The notes: generated by a model from the letters alone, not told the origin. Counted from the stretch's first letter, positions 1-6,626 are shown. The stretch: DNA of 9,088 bases from DATJSJ01 sp035504175 (GCA_035504175.1 DATJSJ010000301.1:1-9088); one strand, 5' to 3'. Program-made: numbers and translations.

Positions 1-30
1 CCCCCCCCCCCCCCCCCCCCCCCCCCCCCC
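1..30. repeat. Homopolymer run of 30 C at the window edge
   Basis: The first 30 bases are uninterrupted C (G on the strand that encodes yejB), lying 12 bases beyond the yejB stop codon. Because the run touches the window edge, its true length is unknown. Nothing else in the window resembles it. It is most simply a sequencing or contig-end artefact, since long G runs are produced by two-colour sequencers when signal is lost. A genuine G-tract is possible but unproven. Confidence 0.9.
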
Positions 31-42
31 TTCCTTCACACG

Positions 43-1113
43 TCACCGCCGCGCCTCGAAATCGATCCTCGGATCGACGATCGTGTAGAGCATGTCCCCC
101 ACGATCTGCATCAGCAGGCTGAGCAGCGTGAAGATGTAGAGTGTCCCGAACATCACCGGATAATCACGCTGGATCGCCGACTGAAACCCAAGCAGCCCCA
201 GCCCGTCGAGCGAGAACACGATCTCGACCAGGAGCTGCGAGGAGAACAGCATGCCGATGAAGGCCGCCGGGAAGCCGGCGACGATCAGCAGCATCGCGTT
301 ACGGAACACGTGGCCGTAGAGCACGCGCCGCTGCCCGGCCCCTTTGGCGCGAGCGGTCAGCACGTATTGCTTGCGGATTTCCTCGAGGAAGCAGTTCTTC
401 GTCAGCATCGTCAGGCTGGCGAAGCCGCCGGCGACCAGCGCGGTGATCGGCAGCACGAGGTGCCAGACATAGTCACCGACCCGGGCGAAGAACGACCAGT
501 GCTGCGAGCCTTCGCTGGTCAGGCCGCGCAGCGGAAACCACTCGACGAAGGAGCCGCCGGCGAACAGCACGATCAGGGCGATCGCGAACAGGAATCCCGG
601 CACCGCGTAGCCGACCAGGACGGCGGCGCTGGTCGCGACATCGAACCGGCTGCCGTCGCGCACCGCCTTGGTGATGCCGAGCGGGATGGAGACGATATAG
701 ACAATCAGCGTCGACCACAGACCGAGCGATATGCTGACCGGCATCTTCTGCAGGATCAGCTTCCACACCGGCTCCGCCCGGAAGAAGCTGTTGCCGAAGT
801 CGAAGCGGAGGTAGTTCCAGACCATCGTGAAGAAGCGCGTGAGCGGCGGCTTGTCGAAGCCGAAGCGCTGGCGGATGTCGGCGATGATGTGCGGATCAAG
901 GCCGCGCGCGCCGCGATAGCCGCCGGGGGCGGACACCTCGCCCGGTCCGCCGCCGGTGATGCCGGTGCCGACCTGGCCGTGGCCGCGCAGTTGGGCGATC
1001 ATCTGCTCGACCGGACCGCCCGGGGCGAACTGCACGACCGCGAAGTTGATCGCGATGATCCCGAACAGCGTCGGGATCACCAGCAGCAGCCGCCGCAGCA
1101 GATAGGCGCCCAT
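43..1113 (-). CDS. yejB: YejB-type oligopeptide ABC transporter inner-membrane permease
   Basis: This is one of the two membrane subunits of a Yej-type peptide importer, which passes oligopeptides from the periplasmic binding protein across the inner membrane. The 356-residue product has an N-terminal membrane helix (about 8-28) followed by the QFAPGGPVEQMI stretch typical of YejB. A long periplasmic segment (about 40-120) with a Gly-rich insert at 44-70 follows. About five more helices lie near 126-148, 160-185, 216-238, 272-295 and 319-343. The EAA-type loop that contacts the ATPase is at about 244-271 (EEIRKQY..TARAKGAG). The C-terminus YTIVDPRIDFEARR is also characteristic. The length fits the family. 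The start is fixed by an in-frame TGA immediately before the ATG; no clear Shine-Dalgarno is visible, so translation may depend on coupling. It lies downstream of yejA on the same strand. The family includes microcin C and antimicrobial-peptide uptake systems, but the substrate here is inferred only as peptides. Confidence 0.95.
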   Translation of the reverse strand: MGAYLLRRLLLVIPTLFGIIAINFAVVQFAPGGPVEQMIAQLRGHGQVGTGITGGGPGEVSAPGGYRGARGLDPHIIADIRQRFGFDKPPLTRFFTMVWNYLRFDFGNSFFRAEPVWKLILQKMPVSISLGLWSTLIVYIVSIPLGITKAVRDGSRFDVATSAAVLVGYAVPGFLFAIALIVLFAGGSFVEWFPLRGLTSEGSQHWSFFARVGDYVWHLVLPITALVAGGFASLTMLTKNCFLEEIRKQYVLTARAKGAGQRRVLYGHVFRNAMLLIVAGFPAAFIGMLFSSQLLVEIVFSLDGLGLLGFQSAIQRDYPVMFGTLYIFTLLSLLMQIVGDMLYTIVDPRIDFEARR

Positions 1114-1137
1114 TCAGACGCCCGGCCGCCCGGGCAT
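1114..1137 (-). other. Possible 7-codon leader ORF abutting yejB
   Basis: Reading the minus strand, an ATG at 1137-1135 opens a seven-codon frame (MPGRPGV) whose TGA at 1116-1114 is directly followed by the yejB ATG. The stop is in the yejB frame, which rules out any longer YejB N-terminus. There is no Shine-Dalgarno in front of it, and it may be chance. It could allow stop-restart coupling into yejB. Confidence 0.2.
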
Positions 1138-1255
1138 TCGTGCGCCGTCAGCGCCGGCCGAGCCGTTGGGTCGCAGCGTCGTGCCGGCGAGACCGTGATC
1201 CCCGGAGGCGGAATCGGCGAAGGCGTTACCCAAGGTCTGCGGACAGCAGACCGGA

Positions 1256-1289
1256 CCGGGATCGCGCCGCACGGTCAGGGCGATCCCGG
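1256..1289 (-). terminator. Hairpin between yejA and yejB (attenuator or mRNA stabiliser)
   Basis: A perfect 10-base inverted repeat (CCGGGATCGC at 1256-1265 and its complement at 1280-1289) with a 14-base loop begins two bases after the yejA stop codon in the direction of transcription. No T-run follows. Its position after a binding-protein gene and before the permease gene suggests partial termination or protection of the yejA message 3' end. In many ABC operons such structures let the binding protein outnumber the membrane subunits. The structure is seen in the sequence; the role is inferred. The rest of the 177-base yejA-yejB gap shows nothing else recognisable. Confidence 0.5.
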
Positions 1290-1290
1290 G

Positions 1291-3219
1291 CTAGAGTCCG
1301 CTCCGCCGCGCTGCGTCGGTTGCCTTGGCAAGCGCCGCGTCGACCCACCAGGTGTCGAACGCGAAGCCCTCGCGCAGCGGCTTGTGTGGCTGGCCGAAGC
1401 GGTTCCAGTAGGCGACGTTGAAGTTCCGGCTGTACCAGTTCGGCACCATGTACCAGCCCCAGAGCATGACGCGGTCGAGCGCCCGTGCCGCGATCTTGAG
1501 CTGCTCGCGGTCGGTGGCGCTGATCACCTTGTTGATCAGCGCGTCGACCACCGGATCGCATACTCCCATCACGTTCGAACTGCCCGGTGTCTTCGCCGCG
1601 GCACAGCTCCAGTAGTCGAGCAGCTCGCTGCCGGGGAGGTCGGACTCCGGGAACAGCGTGATCGTCATGTCGAAGTCGAAGTTATCCATCAGATGCTGGT
1701 ACTGCGCGGGATCGACGGTGCGCACCGAGGCATCGATGCCAAGATGCTTGAGGGATTGTGCGTAGGGCAGCGCGACCCGCTCGAACGTCGGATCCGGCAG
1801 CAGGATGGTGAATGCCATCGGAGCGCCGTTCGCATCGACCAGGCGACCGTCCTTGACGTGCCAGCCAGCCTGCTCCAGCAGGTGCAGCGCGACCAGCAAT
1901 TCCTCGCGATTGTTGCCCGATCCGTCGGTCACCGGCAGCGTGTAGGGCTTGGTGAACAGGTCAGGCGGCAGCTCCTTGCGGTACTGGTCGAGCAGCTGCA
2001 GCTCCGCCCCGGTCGGAAGTCCGGAGGAGGCGAGGTCGCTGTTGCTGAAATAGCTCGTGATCCGCGTGTACTGGCCGTAGAACAGGTTCTTGTTGGCCCA
2101 CTGGAAGTCGAAGGCTTCGGTCAGTGCGTGGCGCACCCGCGGGTCCTTGAACACGGCGCGGCGGGTGTTCATCGCGAAGCCCTGCATGCCGGTCGGCAGG
2201 TGATGGCGGATCGATTCCTTGATCACCAGGCCGCGCTTGGCGGCCGGAAAGTCGTAGGCGGTGGCCCAGTTCTTGGCGATGTTCTCCATGCGCAGATCGA
2301 TCTGCCCGGCCTTGAAGGCCTGCATCGCCACCGTGGAATCCCGGAAATACTCGATGTCGACGCGGTCGAAATTGTCGCTGCCGCGGGCGACCGGCAGGTC
2401 GCGCGCCCACCAGTCCGGCCGGCGCTCAAAAGTGATGCTGCGGCCCATGTCGAAATGCGAAATGCGATAGGGACCGGAGCCGATCGGCGGTTCGGTCAGC
2501 GGCTGCTCGAAATTCCGCCCCTTCCACCAATGCTCCGGCAGCACCGGCAGCGTGCCCACCAGCATCGGCAGCTCGCGATTGGCGTTGGAGCGGAAATGGA
2601 ACACGACGCGATACTTGCCCTCCGCGACCGCGTCCTTGACGTCGGCATAGACCACCTTGAAGGCAGGCCGGCCGTGATCGCGCAGCGTGTCGAAGGTCCA
2701 GACCACGTCCTGCGCCGTGACGGGCACACCGTCGGCGAAGCGCGCCTCCGGCCGCATGTTGAACGCGACCCACATCTTGTCGGCGGGCAGGTCGATGCTC
2801 TTCGCCAGCAGCCCGTAGGCGGTGTCGACCTCATCGGCCGAGGGCACCAGCAGGCTTTCGAAGATATGCCCGATCGCCGAGCCGGCCGACGAGCCGCCGA
2901 CGAACGGCACCCAGACCGTGTCCATGCCTTCCGGCGCGGTGCCGCGCAGGATGTAGGGGTTGAAGCTGTCGAACGAGCCGAGCGCCGCGAGCGTCACCGA
3001 CCCGCCCTTCGGCGCGTTCGGATTGACGTACGGGAGATAAGGGAAGTCGGGCGGCAGCTCCGGCGAGCCCAGCACCGCCAGCGCGTAGGTGCGGGTGACG
3101 CCGGGCGGCAGCTTCGGCGCAGGAGCCGTCTCTGTCGCCGGGGTGGAGGATTGCTCGGCCCGGGCCGCCGGTGAGCCGATCAGGCCGAGCAGGCAGAGCG
3201 CGGCAAGGATGTGACGCAC
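1291..3219 (-). CDS. yejA: YejA-type extracellular oligopeptide-binding protein (SBP family 5)
   Basis: This is a periplasmic receptor that captures peptides and delivers them to the YejB/YejE permease. The product is 642 residues, normal for YejA. It has a Sec signal peptide (MRHILAALCLLGL..PAARA, predicted cleavage after Ala21) without a lipobox. The YejA hallmark FPYLPYVNPNAPKGG is at about 59-73, followed by LAALGSFDSFNPYILRG. Family-5 motifs follow: RPEARFADG near 156-164, GSGPYRI at 247-253, and later FKDPRVRHAL and EAFDFQW. I chose the GTG start at 3219 because GGGAGG sits six bases upstream (3231-3226) and a clean signal peptide starts there. The same frame is open upstream to an ATG at 3345, but that would put about 42 Arg-rich residues ahead of the signal sequence. 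It is the first gene of the set, with yejB downstream and msrB divergent. Peptide specificity cannot be read from the sequence. Confidence 0.95.
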   Translation of the reverse strand: MRHILAALCLLGLIGSPAARAEQSSTPATETAPAPKLPPGVTRTYALAVLGSPELPPDFPYLPYVNPNAPKGGSVTLAALGSFDSFNPYILRGTAPEGMDTVWVPFVGGSSAGSAIGHIFESLLVPSADEVDTAYGLLAKSIDLPADKMWVAFNMRPEARFADGVPVTAQDVVWTFDTLRDHGRPAFKVVYADVKDAVAEGKYRVVFHFRSNANRELPMLVGTLPVLPEHWWKGRNFEQPLTEPPIGSGPYRISHFDMGRSITFERRPDWWARDLPVARGSDNFDRVDIEYFRDSTVAMQAFKAGQIDLRMENIAKNWATAYDFPAAKRGLVIKESIRHHLPTGMQGFAMNTRRAVFKDPRVRHALTEAFDFQWANKNLFYGQYTRITSYFSNSDLASSGLPTGAELQLLDQYRKELPPDLFTKPYTLPVTDGSGNNREELLVALHLLEQAGWHVKDGRLVDANGAPMAFTILLPDPTFERVALPYAQSLKHLGIDASVRTVDPAQYQHLMDNFDFDMTITLFPESDLPGSELLDYWSCAAAKTPGSSNVMGVCDPVVDALINKVISATDREQLKIAARALDRVMLWGWYMVPNWYSRNFNVAYWNRFGQPHKPLREGFAFDTWWVDAALAKATDAARRSGL

Positions 3220-3225
3220 GGCAAT

Positions 3226-3231
3226 CCTCCC
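3226..3231 (-). promoter_or_regulatory. Ribosome binding site deciding the yejA GTG start
   Basis: On the minus strand GGGAGG lies six bases upstream of the GTG at 3219-3217. It is one of the strongest Shine-Dalgarno matches in the window and favours the GTG over the upstream in-frame ATG at 3345. Confidence 0.8.
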
Positions 3232-3324
3232 TTTTGTGGCCCGGCGCGAGCTTGGGATGGCGCGGACCAAGCGACAACCCATATCCCGCACAGGGTCAGG
3301 GCGGGATGACGCGCGCATTGCCGT

Positions 3325-3350
3325 CCCGCAAGTATCGCCCCGCACGTATC
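3325..3350. repeat. Tandem 12-base direct repeat in the yejA-msrB divergent promoter region
   Basis: CCCGCAAGTATC (3325-3336) and CCCGCACGTATC (3339-3350) differ at one base and are offset by 14. They lie just upstream of the msrB ribosome binding site, in the 147-base gap between two divergently transcribed genes. They could be a regulator-binding site or a chance repeat. No convincing -35/-10 pair could be assigned to either gene in this gap. Confidence 0.35.
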
Positions 3351-3359
3351 AGAATGAAC

Positions 3360-3365
3360 GAGGAG
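3360..3365 (+). promoter_or_regulatory. Ribosome binding site of msrB
   Basis: GAGGAG ends one base before the first ATG (3367) and four bases before the second ATG (3370) of a tandem ATGATG. The spacing makes the second ATG the more likely initiation codon; the protein changes by only one Met. Confidence 0.6.
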
Positions 3366-3366
3366 C

Positions 3367-3804
3367 ATGATGCAACGGTTGGAGCAAGGTGCGAATCCGG
3401 CTGAGGCCGCTTCCGACCCCGCCGAACGCAGCGAGGCGGAGTGGCAGCGGCTCCTGACGCCGGAGCAGTACCGCGTGCTGCGCGGCCACGGCACGGAGCG
3501 CGCCGGTAGCAGCACGCTTAATTCGGAGAAGCGGCCCGGCCGTTTCATCTGCGCCGGCTGCGGCCAGGAGCTGTTCCTGTCGGAGGACAAGTATGAGAGC
3601 GGTAGCGGCTGGCCGAGCTTCACCCGGCCGGTCGAGGGCGCGGTCGGCACCAGCGAGGACCACAGCCTGTTCATGACCCGGACCGAGGTGCATTGCAGCC
3701 GCTGCGGCGGCCATCTCGGTCACGTCTTCCCCGACGGGCCGCGCCCGACCGGGCTGCGCTATTGCATGAATGGCACGGCCCTGGGCTTCGATCCGGCCGA
3801 CTGA
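3367..3804 (+). CDS. msrB: Peptide-methionine (R)-S-oxide reductase MsrB
   Basis: The enzyme reduces methionine-R-sulfoxide in proteins back to methionine, repairing oxidative damage with electrons usually supplied by thioredoxin. The 145-residue product is a complete single-domain MsrB. Zinc ligands are the two CxxC pairs Cys62/Cys65 (CAGCGQELF) and Cys110/Cys113 (CSRCGGHLGHVF). The SGSGWPSF signature is at about 78-85. The catalytic Cys133 lies in RYCMNGTALGF. No signal peptide is visible, so the protein is probably cytoplasmic. Only these five cysteines exist; there is no sixth cysteine to act as the usual resolving residue, as in a known subset of the family that is presumably recycled more directly. 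The first 20 or so residues are a non-conserved, Ala/Glu-rich extension. The gene is divergent from yejA and convergent with the cytochrome gene, so it is probably monocistronic. Confidence 0.97.
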   Translation: MMQRLEQGANPAEAASDPAERSEAEWQRLLTPEQYRVLRGHGTERAGSSTLNSEKRPGRFICAGCGQELFLSEDKYESGSGWPSFTRPVEGAVGTSEDHSLFMTRTEVHCSRCGGHLGHVFPDGPRPTGLRYCMNGTALGFDPAD

Positions 3805-3820
3805 TCGCGGCGACGGCCCG

Positions 3821-3842
3821 GCCTCCCGCGGCAGCGGGAGGC
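3821..3842. terminator. Bidirectional terminator-like hairpin between msrB and the cytochrome c gene
   Basis: A perfect 9-base stem (GCCTCCCGC at 3821-3829 with its complement at 3834-3842) encloses a GGCA tetraloop. It sits in the 57-base gap between two convergent stop codons, where a shared terminator is expected. There is no T-run on either side, so efficiency is uncertain, but the position and stability support the call. Confidence 0.7.
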
Positions 3843-3861
3843 ACGGGCGGTCAGGCGGCAA

Positions 3862-4848
3862 TCACTTCGCCGCCGCCGCACCGGCCGGCTTGCCCGCCTC
3901 CGGCAGCGGCTCCGGGTGCGGCGACAAGCTGCGCAGATAGGCGATCACCTGGGCGCGGGTCTTCTCGTCCGGAACGCCGGCGAAGGTCATCTTGGTGCCG
4001 GGCGCATAGGCACTCGGCTTGGTCAGCCACTGGTTCAGCTCGGCGTAGGTCCAGGGACCTTTCTTGCTCTTCAGTGCGCTGGAATAGTCGTAGCCCTTCA
4101 TGTGGGCATGCGGCCCGCCGACCACGCCATACAGATTCGGCCCGACCCCGGCCGGCCCGCCCTCATTGAAGGTGTGGCAGGCGATGCAGCCCAGCCGCTG
4201 CGTATCCGCCTCGCCCTTCTTGGGATCGGCCGAGGCGAGCAGCGTGTCGAAGGACGGCGCGCCACCGGCGCTGCCGCCGCCCGCGGCCGGCGCCGCCGCG
4301 GCGGTCTGCTTCGGCGCCGGCGGCAGCGGCTCGGGATGCGGCGACAGCGTGCGCAGGTAGTCGATGATGTCGGCGCGTTCCTTCGGGTTCGACAGGCCGG
4401 CGAAGGTCATCTTGGTGCCCGGCGCATAGGCGCTCGGCTTCTTCAGCCACTCGTAGAGTTCCTGATAGGTCCAGGGCCCTTTCTTGTCCCGCAGCGCACT
4501 GGAGTAGTCGAAGCCCTTCATGTGGGCGTGCGGGCCGCCGACCACGTTGTACAGGTTCGGACCGACCCCGGCCGGCCCGCCCTCATTGAAGGTGTGGCAG
4601 GCGACGCAGCCGACCTTCTGCGTGTCCTGCTGTCCGTGCGCCGGATCGGCCGAGGCCAGCAGCAGGGCGATCGGCGGGTCCTGCTGCTCCTGCGGCGCGC
4701 CGGCCGGTGCCGCGCCCTCGATCTCGATCGCGCTCTTCTCCAGCCGTGTCGGATGCACCACCCGGTCGGCAACCGTCGTCGCCACCATGAAGGCGATCCC
4801 CGCGACCAGCACCGCGGCGATGCCCTTGTTGACCTCCATGCTGTCCAT
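3862..4848 (-). CDS. Membrane-anchored diheme class I cytochrome c (tandemly duplicated c552/CycM-type domain)
   Basis: This is an electron carrier probably tethered to the periplasmic face of the inner membrane, shuttling electrons between respiratory complexes or to a terminal oxidase. The 328-residue product begins with an uncleaved-looking anchor (residues about 9-27). Two homologous heme domains follow. Domain 1 has C81-V-A-C84-H85 and axial Met147 (PGTKMTFAG); domain 2 has C221-I-A-C224-H225 and Met287. Each also carries HTFNEGGPAGVGPNLY, KGPWTY and YLR.LSPHPEPLP. Residues 62-176 and 202-316 align without gaps and differ at about 25 of 115 positions by my count. A Pro/Ala/Gly-rich linker joins them. 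Single-domain relatives in alphaproteobacteria are about half this length. I chose the ATG at 4848 because homologues begin MDS.E.NK; an in-frame ATG at 4839 has no better ribosome site, and the frame is open to 4959. It is divergent from kdsB. Confidence 0.93.
   Translation of the reverse strand: MDSMEVNKGIAAVLVAGIAFMVATTVADRVVHPTRLEKSAIEIEGAAPAGAPQEQQDPPIALLLASADPAHGQQDTQKVGCVACHTFNEGGPAGVGPNLYNVVGGPHAHMKGFDYSSALRDKKGPWTYQELYEWLKKPSAYAPGTKMTFAGLSNPKERADIIDYLRTLSPHPEPLPPAPKQTAAAAPAAGGGSAGGAPSFDTLLASADPKKGEADTQRLGCIACHTFNEGGPAGVGPNLYGVVGGPHAHMKGYDYSSALKSKKGPWTYAELNQWLTKPSAYAPGTKMTFAGVPDEKTRAQVIAYLRSLSPHPEPLPEAGKPAGAAAAK
3892..4656 (-). repeat. 420-base intragenic tandem duplication within the cytochrome c gene
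   Basis: The two heme-domain coding units (about 4312-4656 for the first and 3892-4236 for the second, read on the minus strand) line up at an exact offset of 420 bases with no gaps. Long stretches are nearly identical in DNA. An example is the CTTGGTGCC.GGCGCATAGGC segment seen near 3991 and again near 4411. This is the DNA image of the duplicated protein domain and a potential substrate for recombination between copies. Confidence 0.9.
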
Positions 4849-5000
4849 CAGGCGGGAACACTCCGAGAGAGGGCGATCCAGCCGGGCCCCGCCGTTGCGC
4901 GCGCCCGTCCGGCTCCATAAGGTGCCGGGCACATTACGGACATGCCCAACTGCCAGCAACCCGGCTCCGGCCGGCCGCCGCCTGCCCGAATCCGCACCGC
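4849..5000. promoter_or_regulatory. Divergent intergenic region between the cytochrome c gene and kdsB
   Basis: These 152 bases separate two oppositely transcribed genes and must hold the start signals for both transcription units unless transcription comes from further away. I could not assign convincing -35/-10 elements, and neither gene has a good Shine-Dalgarno here. A short interrupted palindrome (GTGCC/GGGCAC near 4922-4932) is present but too weak to call an operator. Confidence 0.4.
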
Positions 5001-5753
5001 TTGAACCCGATCATCGTCATCCCCTGCCGCATGGCGGCCTCGCGCCTCCCCGGCAAGCCGCTCGCCGAGATCGGCGGCCGGCCGATGATCGTGCACGTGC
5101 TCGAGCGGGCGCGGGAGGCGCAGATCGGCCCGGTCGCGGTCGCCTGCGCCGAGTCGGAGATCGCCGAGGCGGTGCGCCATGCCGGCGGCACCGCGGTGTT
5201 GACCGATCCGTCGCTGCCCTCCGGCTCCGACCGCGTGCATGCGGCGCTGGCGGCGCTCGATCCGCAGGGCGCACACGACGTGGTGGTCAACCTGCAGGGC
5301 GACCTGCCGACCATCCCGCCGCTGCAACTCCGCGCCGTACTCACCCCGCTCGCCGATCCGCGGGTCGATATCGCGACCCTGGTGGCACCGATCACTGACC
5401 CGGCGGAGGCGGCGCTGCCCTCCGTGGTCAAGGCCGCCTGCGCCTTCGATCACGGCCGGGCGGTCTCGCCGGCGCTGTATTTCTCCCGCGCGCCGGTGCC
5501 GGCCGGGGACGGGCCGCTCTGGCACCATATCGGGCTCTACGCCTATCGCCGCGAGGCGCTGGCGCGGTTCGTCGCCCTGCCCGAATCGCCGCTGGAGCGG
5601 CGCGAGCGGCTGGAGCAGTTGCGCGCGCTCGAAGCCGGGATGCGCATCGCCTGCGCCCGGGTCGAGCACGCGCCGTTCGGGGTCGACACGCCCGCCGATC
5701 TCGAGCGCGCCCGCGCCGAGCTGCGCGGCGGCACCTGGCGGGGAAGCCCATGA
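5001..5753 (+). CDS. kdsB: 3-deoxy-manno-octulosonate cytidylyltransferase (CMP-Kdo synthetase)
   Basis: The enzyme activates Kdo with CTP to give CMP-Kdo plus pyrophosphate in the cytoplasm, supplying the sugar that links lipid A to the LPS core. The 250-residue product matches the family length. The N-terminal nucleotide-binding signature is IPCRMAASRLPGKPL (about 7-21). It continues with GGRPMIVHVLERA, PSGSDRVH (73-80), and NLQGDLPT (97-104), which supplies metal-binding Asp101. HIGLYAYRREAL (176-187), SPLERRERLEQLRALEAGM, and the second metal-site motif GVDTPADLERAR (from 227) follow. QGDLPT in place of the enterobacterial QGDEP is, as I recall, normal in alphaproteobacteria. The TTG start at 5001 is chosen because the next ATG (5031) would delete the first strand of the nucleotide-binding fold; no good ribosome site is visible. 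The stop overlaps the pheA start (ATGA), indicating translational coupling. Confidence 0.95.
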   Translation: MNPIIVIPCRMAASRLPGKPLAEIGGRPMIVHVLERAREAQIGPVAVACAESEIAEAVRHAGGTAVLTDPSLPSGSDRVHAALAALDPQGAHDVVVNLQGDLPTIPPLQLRAVLTPLADPRVDIATLVAPITDPAEAALPSVVKAACAFDHGRAVSPALYFSRAPVPAGDGPLWHHIGLYAYRREALARFVALPESPLERRERLEQLRALEAGMRIACARVEHAPFGVDTPADLERARAELRGGTWRGSP

Positions 5754-6613
5754 CCGAGACACCCTATCGCGGCCCGATCTCCTTCCAGGGGCGGCCGGGC
5801 GCTTATTCCGACCTCGCCTGCCGCACCGCGTTCCCCGGCCTGCCAACCCTGCCCTGCGACACGTTCGAGGCGGCGATCGAGGCGGTGCACAGCGGCGCCG
5901 CCGAGCTTGCCATGCTGGCCTGCGAGAACAGCCTGGCCGGCCGGGTGCCGGACATCCACGCGCTGCTGCCCGAGAGCGGACTGTTCATCGTCGGCGAGCA
6001 TTTCCAGCGGGTCGAGCACTGCCTGCTCGCCGTGCCGGGGGCGACGCTGGAGGGCTTGCGGCGCGTGCATTCCCATGCCGTCGCCCTCGGCCAGGTGCGC
6101 GGGCTGCTGCGCGCGCACGGGCTGCAGCCGGTGGTGCAGGCGGACACCGCCGGGGCGGCGCAGCTCGTCGCCGCCTGGGCAAGCCCCGAGGATGCGGCCA
6201 TCGCCTCGCACCTGGCCGGGGAAATCTACGGCCTCGACGTGCTGCGGGCGAATGTCGAGGACGCCGCCCACAACACCACCCGCTTCTATGTCGCAGCGCG
6301 GAGGCCGCGAAGCGTCGCGCCGGATCAGCCCGACGTCATGACCACGTTCGTGTTCCGTGTCCGCAACGTCCCCGCGGCGCTGTACAAGGCGCTCGGCGGC
6401 TTCGCGACCAACGGCGTCAACATGACCAAGCTGGAGAGCTACATGCTGGGTGGCGAATTCACCGCCACCCAGTTCCTGTGCGACGTGGAGGGGCATCCAG
6501 AGCAGCCGGCGCTGCGCCGGGCGCTCGAGGAGCTGAGTTTCTTCTCCCGTGCCGCGAAAGTGCTGGGGGTCTATCCGATGGCGCCGTTTCGCCACGCCGC
6601 GCCGGCCGGCTGA
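5750..6613 (+). CDS. pheA: Prephenate dehydratase (monofunctional PDT-ACT)
   Basis: The enzyme converts prephenate to phenylpyruvate, the committed step to phenylalanine, in the cytoplasm. The 287-residue product has a type-2 periplasmic-fold catalytic domain in two halves. Motifs are FQGRPGAYSDLA near 12-23, ACENSLAGRV at 57-66, HSHAVALGQ at 107-115, DTAGAA at 132-137 and the catalytic NTTRF at 175-179. A C-terminal ACT domain (about 198-275) contains NGVNMTKLESYMLGGEF, the phenylalanine-binding regulatory region, so allosteric feedback inhibition by Phe is expected. There is no fused chorismate mutase, unlike the enterobacterial bifunctional protein. The ATG overlaps the kdsB TGA by four bases. 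Grouping with kdsB is a conserved alphaproteobacterial arrangement to my knowledge and is not functionally explained. The reading frame is complete. Confidence 0.96.
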   Translation: MTETPYRGPISFQGRPGAYSDLACRTAFPGLPTLPCDTFEAAIEAVHSGAAELAMLACENSLAGRVPDIHALLPESGLFIVGEHFQRVEHCLLAVPGATLEGLRRVHSHAVALGQVRGLLRAHGLQPVVQADTAGAAQLVAAWASPEDAAIASHLAGEIYGLDVLRANVEDAAHNTTRFYVAARRPRSVAPDQPDVMTTFVFRVRNVPAALYKALGGFATNGVNMTKLESYMLGGEFTATQFLCDVEGHPEQPALRRALEELSFFSRAAKVLGVYPMAPFRHAAPAG

Positions 6614-6626
6614 GGCGCGGCGAAAC
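6586..6626 (+). terminator. Hairpin across the pheA stop codon, possible weak terminator
   Basis: GTTTCGCC (6586-6593) pairs with GGCGAAAC (6619-6626), and inside it GCGCC (6599-6603) pairs with GGCGC (6614-6618). A five-base bulge lies on the left arm and the loop contains the pheA TGA. An alternative small stem CGGCG-AAA-CGCCG lies at 6618-6630. There is no T-run, so this could be a terminator, a 3' end stabiliser or a by-product of high GC. Confidence 0.35.

Noticed and set aside
310..3174. 954-residue open frame on the plus strand antisense to yejB and yejA
   Set aside because: It lies opposite two well-recognised genes, has the Arg/His/Asp/Gly-rich low-information composition of a GC-rich antisense frame, and shows no domain or signal peptide.
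3318..3352. TTGCCG with TATCAG as a promoter for msrB
   Set aside because: The spacer is about 23 bases, too long for a standard sigma-70 site.
3916..4920. 334-residue plus-strand frame antisense to the cytochrome gene
   Set aside because: Its internal repetition merely mirrors the duplicated heme domains on the other strand.
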